DNA from: JBDSRX01 sp047445235
GTDB taxonomy: Bacteria; Patescibacteriota; Dojkabacteria; J137
NCBI GenBank assembly: GCA_047445235.1
Contig: JBLGEO010000019.1
Coordinates: 1 to 45,334 of the forward strand
Direction: 5' to 3'
DNA: 45,334 nt
Below the pieces are notes generated by a model that saw nothing but the letters and a program-made list of their open reading frames with translations, searched no databases and had not been told where the DNA came from. Positions 24,021-31,716 of the stretch are shown one piece after another; the first letter of the stretch is position 1; every line of letters begins with the position of its first letter. A program made the position numbers and the translations under genes.

Positions 24021-25457
24021 CTATCTTTCCCACTCTGCGTCTATTGCGTTTGGAATTTCAGTAATTATTTTTCCATCGACTGTGTCGTATATAACAAGAT
24101 CTGCTTTATAAGGCTTTCTTTGATTTACAAAACTTCTTTGATTTTGATAATCTAACAGTGCGTTTTTATTGTACCTCTCTGCAACAATATACCTATCGTC
24201 CCAACTAGGTTTAGGTAGCTCAAGAGATTCATCAGTTTGATCAAAAATCTTTTTAAATGTGTAGTTACTAGTACTATCTGTAACCCCTTCGCTAGTATTA
24301 AATATTCCTTGCGCTCCAAGCAAATCTTGGTAACGATTTCCAAATATAATATTATCAGACTTACTGGCAAAAACTGGGTCTACAATATAAGTAGAACCAT
24401 CTGTAATCTGAACTGTCTTTCTATCCGAAGTAAATACAACAATAAATGGAAAAGAAGAATAAGTCTGTAAAGGGTCGTAGTTAGTAAAAACAATCTTTGT
24501 TCCATCTTTATTAAATCCGCCAGTTCCAATAAACCTTCCAATAGCTATTGGGTCACTGCTTAAATCAAGCGGAGCTAAGTAGTAAAAAGATTCTGCTGAT
24601 CTATATAAAATGCTTCTTCCATCAGGACTAAAGTTTGCATCCATAACATCTTTGGCTGTACCTCCAGGGTTAAAATCTGAAACAGTTTGAGAATTAAGGT
24701 CGTAAATTTTAATTGTGCTGTTAGATAGAGGTTGAAGCAATTGTCCTTTTGGCTCTACCTCCTGATAAATAAATAAGAAAGAGTCTACAGCATGTGATAG
24801 ATCCATTATAGGAATACTAGCTTTTGTAAGGCCTAAATCTCTTTTAGCTCTAGTTCTAAGGTCAAAAGTCTTAATGTTATCTGTTTTATCTTGTCTTGTA
24901 GTTATGATTACAACAAAGTCTTTATTTACAGAGTATTGTTTTATATTGTCATCTTCAAAAAGGACTTCGAAGCTAGCATTCTTTACATTTCTAGAAATAA
25001 TTCTGTCCTTTGATTTAGGGTAGTTTTTTTCTAGATATGTAATTTCAAGTGGTTTTGTTTTAAAAGAATATTCAAAAGATTTTTCAACAGCATTTCCATA
25101 TACATCCTTAAATCCTTGTGCAACCTTAATTTTATAAGATGTATCTTCTACTAAAGTATCCTTAGGGATTATGTAGAGAGTGTTTCCACCCCAAGTTAAG
25201 TTGTAGTCGATAGCTGGCTCGATAGAAATATATTTTTTAAAATCTACAGGTTTATTTCCTTCAGAACGTTCTATTGGAGTGCTGAAATATATCTTAATCT
25301 TACTATCTAAAAATTCTGCAGTATTCGTCCCTCCATCTACATCTATATACCTTATATGAGGTCTTGAGAGAGTGTTTAGAAGTAGAAGTAATGCTGTTAC
25401 TAACGTTAAGAAAACAACAACTCCAATTACTATTTTGTTATAGCTTAGCTTTTTCAT
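24021..25457 (-). CDS. Anchored protein with Ig-like (Big_5) domain and beta-propeller-like repeats
   Basis: 478 residues facing outward from one N-terminal helix (about 8-28). Residues about 33-133 form an SbsA/Big_5-type Ig-like domain (DSKIKIYFSTPIERS... KIKVAQGFKDVYGNAV... YSFKT). The remainder shows repeated blade-like segments such as FSPDGRSILYRS, FNKDGTKIVFTN and FASKSDNIIFGN, typical of WD40/TolB-like propellers. It starts in TAATG overlap with the YcgQ-like gene, so it belongs to the permease operon. A sensor or scaffold role for the permease is a guess. Confidence 0.7.
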   Translation of the reverse strand: MKKLSYNKIVIGVVVFLTLVTALLLLLNTLSRPHIRYIDVDGGTNTAEFLDSKIKIYFSTPIERSEGNKPVDFKKYISIEPAIDYNLTWGGNTLYIIPKDTLVEDTSYKIKVAQGFKDVYGNAVEKSFEYSFKTKPLEITYLEKNYPKSKDRIISRNVKNASFEVLFEDDNIKQYSVNKDFVVIITTRQDKTDNIKTFDLRTRAKRDLGLTKASIPIMDLSHAVDSFLFIYQEVEPKGQLLQPLSNSTIKIYDLNSQTVSDFNPGGTAKDVMDANFSPDGRSILYRSAESFYYLAPLDLSSDPIAIGRFIGTGGFNKDGTKIVFTNYDPLQTYSSFPFIVVFTSDRKTVQITDGSTYIVDPVFASKSDNIIFGNRYQDLLGAQGIFNTSEGVTDSTSNYTFKKIFDQTDESLELPKPSWDDRYIVAERYNKNALLDYQNQRSFVNQRKPYKADLVIYDTVDGKIITEIPNAIDAEWER

Positions 25458-26320
25458 TAAGTTATATAAGGCTTATCTGGAATAGATGTAATTTCTACAT
25501 TTGATGGATCTATGTATAGATCATCGTACCCATCCTTACTAGACACAGCAAACTTACCTGTTACTTTTATCCAGTCTCCTTCTTTAAATTTATCTTTCCA
25601 ACTAAAATTAACTTTTAGACCTACGGGAGTTGCATCTGCAGCACAGCACCTAATTACAAATCTACCTACATAGAACTGTGAACTTGCATCCATATTTTTA
25701 GTTGTGAATATAAAACCTGTAACTTCTACATCTTTCCCTTTATAGAAATTAGGGTCAGGATTAAAGTTCATTGATGCAATCCAATCACCAAGATTGTAGT
25801 TCTTAGAGCCAGTATTGAAATTTTGAGTAATATCTCTTCCACTGTTAACAGTAACTGCATTCAAGTTGTCAGATCTCTGAGAAGCAACATTTGAGGAAAG
25901 TGTACTAGACGGGATAATAATTCCAGAAATAACAACAACAAGTATAAATATTGCAGGAACTATGTTCTTGTTTAAGTATTCATCAAGCTTACTATTTTTA
26001 AAAGGTATAAAAACAATACCAGCGGAAAGTAGTAAAGCAGGAGTAAATACTAGACCAACAATAATTGTAACTAATAAAAGTACAAACTTTTTATCACCAA
26101 AAATTTCTAAATTTTTCTTCTTAAGTAAAGTTTTTCTGTTTCTATAAACCTCATAAACTAGACCTATTGAGCAAATTACTGCACTTGCAATAGCTGCTCC
26201 TAGAATTAAGTTATAGTACCTATCTGTTGTGTAGTAGTTTAAATTCTTTTGAACAAACGCTGCAAACAGAATCCAGTAAGAATAAATTCCAATTGTTAAA
26301 AACCCGTAAATTCTTTTCAT
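25457..26320 (-). CDS. TIGR03943/DUF1980 (YcgQ-like) permease partner
   Basis: Membrane protein of 287 residues with about four helices in the first 145, followed by a soluble beta domain (about 180-287). The domain contains GKDVEVTGFIFTTKN, RFVIRCCAADATPVGL with the paired cysteines characteristic of the family, and GDWIKVTGKF. YcgQ-like proteins nearly always sit beside a DUF318/YcgR permease, as here (1 base apart). The pair has been linked to metal, possibly zinc, handling in some bacteria from regulon context; that link is from general knowledge and not shown here. Confidence 0.82.
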   Translation of the reverse strand: MKRIYGFLTIGIYSYWILFAAFVQKNLNYYTTDRYYNLILGAAIASAVICSIGLVYEVYRNRKTLLKKKNLEIFGDKKFVLLLVTIIVGLVFTPALLLSAGIVFIPFKNSKLDEYLNKNIVPAIFILVVVISGIIIPSSTLSSNVASQRSDNLNAVTVNSGRDITQNFNTGSKNYNLGDWIASMNFNPDPNFYKGKDVEVTGFIFTTKNMDASSQFYVGRFVIRCCAADATPVGLKVNFSWKDKFKEGDWIKVTGKFAVSSKDGYDDLYIDPSNVEITSIPDKPYIT

Positions 26321-26321
26321 T

Positions 26322-27332
26322 TTAAAGTATGTAATTTATTAATAACCCAGCAATTGCAGAGAGCAGAGTAACTAAAAGTGTAATAGTGATAAGTGTTTTT
26401 GTTTTAAAAGTACTTCTTAACATTGTCAAAATCTTAATATCAATCATAGGGCCAAATAGTAAGTAAGAGACAATTGAACCCACTGTAAAGCTAGATGTAT
26501 ATGTAATAACCAAGAAAGAGTCAACGCTTGAGCAAACAGATATAACTAAAGAGAATAAAATCATTGCAACAATTGATAGTGTTGGACTACTGCCTATTGA
26601 TAGAACAACATCTCTAAAGTAAATACTTGTTACAGAAGCGATAATACTCCCGAAAATAAGAGCACTTGCAACAGTTATAAACTCCTTCTGAAAAATATCT
26701 AGAGCTTTTGCGAATTTATTTTTAACATGTTCATCTTGTGGGTCACAAACCTCCTTATAGAAAGAATCAGTAAGCATATCGAATTGATTTTTCTTATAAC
26801 TTAAAACTATTCCAATAAAATTAGCGATTAAAAAACCACCAACTACTCTAGAGACTATAATTACTGGGTCTGGATAAATATCTTTAAAAGCCTCGTATGT
26901 TGTCCAGATTGTTACAGGGTTTAAGATTGGGGCAGCAAGTAAAAAAGTTATTGCTTGTGAGACTGTAAAACCTTTCATAATTAATCTTCTTGCAACTGGA
27001 ACATTACCACATTCACATACAGGCATTAAAACTCCAAAAAGTGAGATAGCTATATGCGATAAGAATCTATTTCTAGGAAGTATCTTAATAATCCATTCTT
27101 CTTTAAAGTACAATCCAACTAAAACCGATATTCCAACACCAATAAATAAAAAGGGAAAGGATTGTATAAGAATACTTCTGAAAGTTGTAAGAAAGTCATT
27201 CAAAGTCCTTAAAGTATCTGCTCCTGCTGGGCTAGATAAATATGTATCTGGTCTAACTGCAAGTGTAAAGAGTAAAGCTAGAACTAGCAATGCAATTACA
27301 ATTTTATTGAGTGTGGAGGTTTGGATTTTCAT
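26322..27332 (-). CDS. DUF318 (YcgR/ArsP-type) permease
   Basis: Polytopic permease of 336 residues with eight or so helices. The family signature is present: LMPVCECGNVPVARRLIMKG, followed by AITFLLAAPILNPVTIW, and in the second half SVCSSVDSFLVITY and LLFGPMIDIKI. The CxCG-type cysteines in the membrane suggest a soft metal or metalloid substrate, as in the related ArsP exporters. It is the first gene of a three-gene operon with the YcgQ-like and Ig/propeller proteins. Confidence 0.85.
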   Translation of the reverse strand: MKIQTSTLNKIVIALLVLALLFTLAVRPDTYLSSPAGADTLRTLNDFLTTFRSILIQSFPFLFIGVGISVLVGLYFKEEWIIKILPRNRFLSHIAISLFGVLMPVCECGNVPVARRLIMKGFTVSQAITFLLAAPILNPVTIWTTYEAFKDIYPDPVIIVSRVVGGFLIANFIGIVLSYKKNQFDMLTDSFYKEVCDPQDEHVKNKFAKALDIFQKEFITVASALIFGSIIASVTSIYFRDVVLSIGSSPTLSIVAMILFSLVISVCSSVDSFLVITYTSSFTVGSIVSYLLFGPMIDIKILTMLRSTFKTKTLITITLLVTLLSAIAGLLINYIL

Positions 27333-27386
27333 AACTATTATTTTATCACAGGAAGGAGATATCGAGAGTACTGTCTACTTTCTAAC

Positions 27387-27415
27387 TTGTGATTTTTTTA
27401 CTCATCAAATATACT
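27387..27415 (+). promoter_or_regulatory. Promoter for the 94-aa gene and yhaM
   Basis: -35 TTGTGA (27387-27392), 17-bp spacer, -10 TATACT (27410-27415), 25 bases before the ATG at 27441. Confidence 0.6.
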
Positions 27416-27440
27416 TAGATTAATTATTAACACTAAATAT

Positions 27441-27725
27441 ATGCTTACATCATTATTCTTTACTCTTTTAAGGACAGTTGCAATTCCTTATGTAACGATT
27501 CTTTTCCTTAGCAATACTGCTATTGGACCACAGAATGCTTTCTTGGCGGTAACTATCGTTGTAGTAATAGTCACAATTATTTCTGTAATATGGCAGGCAA
27601 TTAAAATTATGGGAAATACTGTTGTATTAAGGGCTGGTAGAGTTATGGAGTTGCTTGTTACAATAATAATTGAGATAATCGCTGCTGCTGGCTTCGTTAT
27701 AGCTTATCAATCTAGATTTGGTTAA
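27441..27725 (+). CDS. Small integral membrane protein, 94 aa
   Basis: Three hydrophobic helices (about 5-25, 32-53 and 67-88) with few charged residues; no known family recognised. It has its own promoter and is followed after 9 bases by the YhaM-like gene, so they are probably co-transcribed. The central loop IKIMGNTVVLRAGRVMEL is the most polar part. Confidence 0.65.
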   Translation: MLTSLFFTLLRTVAIPYVTILFLSNTAIGPQNAFLAVTIVVVIVTIISVIWQAIKIMGNTVVLRAGRVMELLVTIIIEIIAAAGFVIAYQSRFG

Positions 27726-27734
27726 AATTTTATT

Positions 27735-28757
27735 ATGAAGGAACTTTTTGTTAAAGATTTACAAAAGAATCTAATTATTACTGGAGAAACATTTGTAATT
27801 TACGATGTTGAGATTCTAGATGATAAGTACGGAAAACAATATGCAACTTTAACTGTTGGAGATAGAACTGGAAAGATAAGCGGAAAGATATGGTCTGAAA
27901 AGCTAGATATGATAGATAAGAGAGTTTTAAAGTCTGGGAATTTAATTGCAATATCTGGAAAAGTAGACGAATTTAAAGCAAGTCTTCAATTAAATATTTC
28001 TACAGTAGAGAAAGTAGAATCTGAAAAAATGGATGATTACTTAGCTAGTAGCCTATACGATGCAGATGAAATGTATAACGAAGTAATTGGTTATGCAGAA
28101 AAGATTAGTAGAAAAGACTTAAAGAAAGTAATTTTAAAGATTCTAAAAGATAAAGACATAGAGAAAAAATACAAGTACTGGCCTGCAGCAGAAACTGTTC
28201 ACCATGCTTTTAGATCTGGTTTAATACAACACGTACTAGAAATGTTAAGTATTATGGATTCAATGAGAAGATTTTATCCAAATGCAGATTTCGATATTCT
28301 TACTGCCGGAATAATCCTTCACGATATTGGAAAAACAGATGAGCTTTCATTCACTGGTATAACAACAGACTACTCAAAACTAGGTCAATTAGTTGGTCAT
28401 ATTGTAAGAGGTTCACAGATATTTACAGAATTTGGTGGAAAAGAATTGGATGAGGATATTTATTTACATGTAATGCATTTAATATTATCTCATCACGGAA
28501 AACAAGAATATGGAAGTCCAATTGTTCCAGCTACATTAGAAGGTTTAATACTTACAAATATAGATAATCTTTCTGCAAAGGCTAGAACAGCAGATTCTGC
28601 TACAGTAACAATTTCTGACGATCAAGACTTTACAGGTAGAAACTTCTTTTTAGAAGGAGCTAAGATTTGGAAAGGAACAATGGCTAAGATTGAGAAAGAT
28701 GAGGATACAGACCCAATGGATACAACGTCAGCTTTAGATAATCCAAGTTTGTTTTAG
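27735..28757 (+). CDS. yhaM: YhaM-family 3'-5' exoribonuclease (OB + HD)
   Basis: 340 residues. The N-terminal OB-fold (about 10-95; YATLTVGDRTGKISGKIW) is the nucleic-acid-binding part. An HD phosphohydrolase domain follows, with the metal-ligand pattern HHAFRSGLIQHVLEM (about 156-170), ILHDIGKTDEL (about 196), VGHIVRG and HLILSHHGKQEYGSP. This order and the spacing between the histidines match YhaM of Gram-positive bacteria, which trims RNA (and single-stranded DNA) ends in the cytoplasm. The stop overlaps that of the convergent gene. Confidence 0.88.
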   Translation: MKELFVKDLQKNLIITGETFVIYDVEILDDKYGKQYATLTVGDRTGKISGKIWSEKLDMIDKRVLKSGNLIAISGKVDEFKASLQLNISTVEKVESEKMDDYLASSLYDADEMYNEVIGYAEKISRKDLKKVILKILKDKDIEKKYKYWPAAETVHHAFRSGLIQHVLEMLSIMDSMRRFYPNADFDILTAGIILHDIGKTDELSFTGITTDYSKLGQLVGHIVRGSQIFTEFGGKELDEDIYLHVMHLILSHHGKQEYGSPIVPATLEGLILTNIDNLSAKARTADSATVTISDDQDFTGRNFFLEGAKIWKGTMAKIEKDEDTDPMDTTSALDNPSLF

Positions 28758-29308
28758 TTCTTACTGGCTGTATTGCTAGCTGCGCTTAAGTAAGTTTGCC
28801 TTATTTTCTCTGCCTCGGCTTTTGTGTGTAATTCACCTAAATAACTTTCATAATAAATCGTAAATGTAGTAGCAACAAAATTCAATGACTTTAAAAGGTT
28901 TTTACTTTGAGTTTCTTTGTTAAGAAGATCTGTACTTTGAGGCAGCCCAATATAAATGCCAGGTCTAATTTCCTGAACGTTCGATAAAACATAATAAAGC
29001 TCTATTAGCCTAATACATGGTTTCATAAACTCTTCCAAAGGCATTTGCTCATGGACTTCTTCAATTGCAATTCTATCAGTTTGTTCTGTAACCCATGCTT
29101 CTAAATTAAATCTTTTATTTGAGTCTAGTGATTGGTTAAGTCTTGCTACAAAATCGACCCAAAAAGTGTTTGCTCCTTTACTGAATGCTTCAGTAAACTC
29201 TGGATTTACGTTTTGTGTATTATACAAATTTATAAATAAGGGGATTCTTAAAAGAGCTGGTCTTATATTACCAAGTTTTTTTGGGAAATCTGCATCGAAT
29301 TCATCCAT
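28754..29308 (-). CDS. Hypothetical protein, 184 aa (paralogue of next gene)
   Basis: Not recognised. Acidic, helical, no membrane segment or signal. The middle (ELYYVLSNVQEIRPGIYIGLP) resembles IYYVLANIHKLIYGRFIPKG in the next gene upstream, and the preceding segments also align loosely (EAFSKGANTFWVDFVARLNQ with VFNQAITEFEQFILPLIEKL). Both are on the same strand and similar in size, so I read them as an old tandem duplication. Its stop overlaps the yhaM stop. Confidence 0.65.
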   Translation of the reverse strand: MDEFDADFPKKLGNIRPALLRIPLFINLYNTQNVNPEFTEAFSKGANTFWVDFVARLNQSLDSNKRFNLEAWVTEQTDRIAIEEVHEQMPLEEFMKPCIRLIELYYVLSNVQEIRPGIYIGLPQSTDLLNKETQSKNLLKSLNFVATTFTIYYESYLGELHTKAEAEKIRQTYLSAASNTASKN

Positions 29309-29404
29309 ATAATATTAGTGATTAAACATTAAGTACTGTAATAGAGTTGTTAGAAACTAGTTATTATCTCGAATTAAATTTAGAAAGTCATAGTTTGTTT
29401 TAGT

Positions 29405-30022
29405 TTAATTAGCATTCTCTCTAACTACCTTAAGATTTTGTTCTTTCACCTGCTTAAAAAAAGAAAGTACTCTTGCACTAATAGCAGTAAGTTCTACTTC
29501 TAATTCACTTGGCGGAGTGAAATCCGTGTCTTGTACTTCAATAACGTCTCCCTTTGGAATGAATCTTCCATAAATTAACTTATGTATATTCGCTAAAACA
29601 TAATATATTACACAATAATTTAAGATAGCCCCTTGTTCTACTTGAAACATATTTAGAGATTCCTCACCAGTACTTTTAGGCTTGGCATCAGAATGAAGGT
29701 CAAATGTACTATGCTTGGGGATAAAATTTAAAACTGCTTGTTCGAAGTCTTTAAAATCACCAATTTCAACTTCGTTTGTTTCAGCGGTCCCAACGTAATT
29801 ATTATTTGAAGAAAAATCCTGGTATCTTTTGTCATTCTTACCTTTCTCAAGCTTTTCAATTAAAGGTAATATAAATTGTTCAAACTCAGTTATTGCTTGA
29901 TTAAACACATCAGTGTCTTCACCTGCCGAAGAATCAATAAATTCTTTTAAAATATACTCTTTCATTTCACCGTCGGGCAAATTATCAATATTTAAATTTA
30001 AACTTTCTGGAAACATATCCAT
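29405..30022 (-). CDS. Hypothetical protein, 205 aa (paralogue of previous gene)
   Basis: Not recognised. Acidic N-terminal half, helical, no membrane segment. It shares the YYVLxN-I-GxxIxxG core with the 184-residue neighbour (see that entry). It lies 96 bases upstream of it on the same strand, and divergent from the ABC exporter operon. Confidence 0.65.
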   Translation of the reverse strand: MDMFPESLNLNIDNLPDGEMKEYILKEFIDSSAGEDTDVFNQAITEFEQFILPLIEKLEKGKNDKRYQDFSSNNNYVGTAETNEVEIGDFKDFEQAVLNFIPKHSTFDLHSDAKPKSTGEESLNMFQVEQGAILNYCVIYYVLANIHKLIYGRFIPKGDVIEVQDTDFTPPSELEVELTAISARVLSFFKQVKEQNLKVVRENAN

Positions 30023-30117
30023 AACTAGTAAATAAAAAATAAATTCATATAAACTTCACAACCTAACGTTATATTCAGGATATATTAATTTGTTATAAAA
30101 GTAACTCTTTTATGTAT

Positions 30118-30146
30118 TTGCAAAGTATTTCACTTCGAATTAAAAT
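30118..30146 (+). promoter_or_regulatory. Promoter of the Gld-type ABC operon
   Basis: -35 TTGCAA (30118-30123), 17-bp spacer, -10 TAAAAT (30141-30146), 30 bases before the ATG at 30177. Confidence 0.6.
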
Positions 30147-30176
30147 TACCCTTACTTATCTTACCTCAAAATTTCT

Positions 30177-31103
30177 ATGATAGAACTAAAAAACATCAAA
30201 AAAATCTATGGAACCACTATAGCAGTTAACGATATTTCGCTTAAAATAAACAAAGGAGAGATTGTTGGTTTGCTTGGTCCTAATGGAGCAGGAAAGAGTA
30301 CAACAATGAAAATGTTATGTGGCTATTTAGTTCCTGACGAGGGAGTTGTAGAGATCGATGGAAAGAATGTAAAGGATAATATGCAGTCTTCTAAAGCTAA
30401 AATTGGATATATGCCAGAAAATAATCCTTTATATAAAGATATTAGAGTGGGAGACGCGCTAGATTTTGCAATGGACTTAAAAAACGTTCCAGCAAAAGAT
30501 AGAAAGAAAAGAATGGACAAGATAGTTAAAGCAACTGGATTAAAAGAAGTTTTCTTTAAACCAATTGGTGAACTTTCAAAAGGTTACAAACAAAGAGTTG
30601 GAATAGCTCAAGTTCTAGCAGGAGATCCAGAAATCCTTGTTTTAGATGAGCCTACTGAAGGATTAGACCCAAATCAAAGAGCAGAAATTAGAAAACTTAT
30701 CATTGAATTAGGTAAGAACAAAACAGTAATAATCTCAACACATGTTATGCAAGAAGTTGAAGCTATGTGTACAAGAATTATTCTAGTTAATAAAGGAAAA
30801 GTTGTTGCCGATGGAGATAAAGACTCAGTAATGAGAGGGAAGAGTAAGGACGCATTAATAAAGCTAAAGTTGAAATCATCACAGGATACAAAAACAGAGA
30901 TCTCAAAAATTGAAGGTGTTAAGACAGTAACTATTACAAACACTCAAGGAGGAATACAAAGCATCGATGTTACAGTAAACAATACAGATAAGTTCTTTGA
31001 TGGTTTTACAAATAGACTAAAGAATAATCCATGGATATTGTTTGAATTGCAGCAAAAGCATGAAAATTTGGAAGAAATATTTAGAGATCTAACTAAAGAA
31101 TGA
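30177..31103 (+). CDS. ABC transporter ATP-binding protein, GldA-like
   Basis: Cytoplasmic ATPase of an ABC-2 type exporter, 308 residues. Walker A is GPNGAGKST, the signature is LSKGYKQRVGIAQVL (a form typical of the GldA/CcmA branch), Walker B is ILVLDEPTEGLDP and the switch is STHVMQEVEAMC. A C-terminal extension of about 90 residues follows the nucleotide-binding domain, as in GldA. The stop overlaps the CYTH gene as ATGA. Its membrane partner is the fused protein at 31717. In Bacteroidetes GldAFG is tied to gliding; in other phyla these systems have unknown cargo, so I do not claim motility. Confidence 0.88.
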   Translation: MIELKNIKKIYGTTIAVNDISLKINKGEIVGLLGPNGAGKSTTMKMLCGYLVPDEGVVEIDGKNVKDNMQSSKAKIGYMPENNPLYKDIRVGDALDFAMDLKNVPAKDRKKRMDKIVKATGLKEVFFKPIGELSKGYKQRVGIAQVLAGDPEILVLDEPTEGLDPNQRAEIRKLIIELGKNKTVIISTHVMQEVEAMCTRIILVNKGKVVADGDKDSVMRGKSKDALIKLKLKSSQDTKTEISKIEGVKTVTITNTQGGIQSIDVTVNNTDKFFDGFTNRLKNNPWILFELQQKHENLEEIFRDLTKE

Positions 31104-31702
31104 GAGAGATTGAAATTCGTTTAAAACTTTCTAAAGAAGATAAAACACTACTAGAAGCTTGGCTTAAAAAAGAGGCTAAATTTATAAAACACATAGACCA
31201 CAAGGAGTTTTACTTAGATAACCCTAAAAGTACTTTCTTTTTTACTTCAAAAGATGGATATAAAGATGCAAAAGATTATATGAGAGTAAGAATGACAGAG
31301 AAAGGAGATTCAGTTTGTATTAAAAGATTTGAGATAGATATGGAAACTGGAAAATCAAAGAATATTGATGAGATTGAATATGATGTATCCAGCGGTGAAG
31401 AAGCCTTGAGATTATTTGAGGCAATTGGTTTTACAGATAAATCTGACGTTTCAAAAACGAGGGATGTTTACGAATATATGAACTTTGAAATTGTAATTGA
31501 CAAGGTGAACTCACTGGGTGACTTTGCAGAGATTGAAATTAAAGGATTCCCAGAAGACAAGGACATTCACGAGGGTTATGAAGAAATAAGAAAAAAAATA
31601 AAAAAGATTGGATTTACTAAATATATGCAATGTAATAGAGGTTATGTTTCTATGTTATGGAACCCAGATCACGATTTTACTAAAGAAATAACACTTAATT
31701 AA
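31100..31702 (+). CDS. CYTH-domain phosphatase/cyclase-like protein
   Basis: 200 residues starting REIEIRLKL, an ExExR form of the ExExK motif that opens CYTH (CyaB/thiamine-triphosphatase) tunnel enzymes. Further motifs fit: EFYLD, YMRVRMTEKGDSVCIKRFE, EIEYDV, RDVYEYMNFEIVIDKV and GDFAEIEIKG, giving the alternating acidic and basic strands that bind metal-triphosphate. Members hydrolyse inorganic triphosphate or thiamine triphosphate, or cyclise ATP; the substrate here is unknown. It sits between the two halves of an ABC exporter with a 4-base overlap upstream and 14 bases downstream, so it is surely co-expressed. Confidence 0.85.
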   Translation: MREIEIRLKLSKEDKTLLEAWLKKEAKFIKHIDHKEFYLDNPKSTFFFTSKDGYKDAKDYMRVRMTEKGDSVCIKRFEIDMETGKSKNIDEIEYDVSSGEEALRLFEAIGFTDKSDVSKTRDVYEYMNFEIVIDKVNSLGDFAEIEIKGFPEDKDIHEGYEEIRKKIKKIGFTKYMQCNRGYVSMLWNPDHDFTKEITLN

Positions 31703-31716
31703 TTTAATTTATCTAT

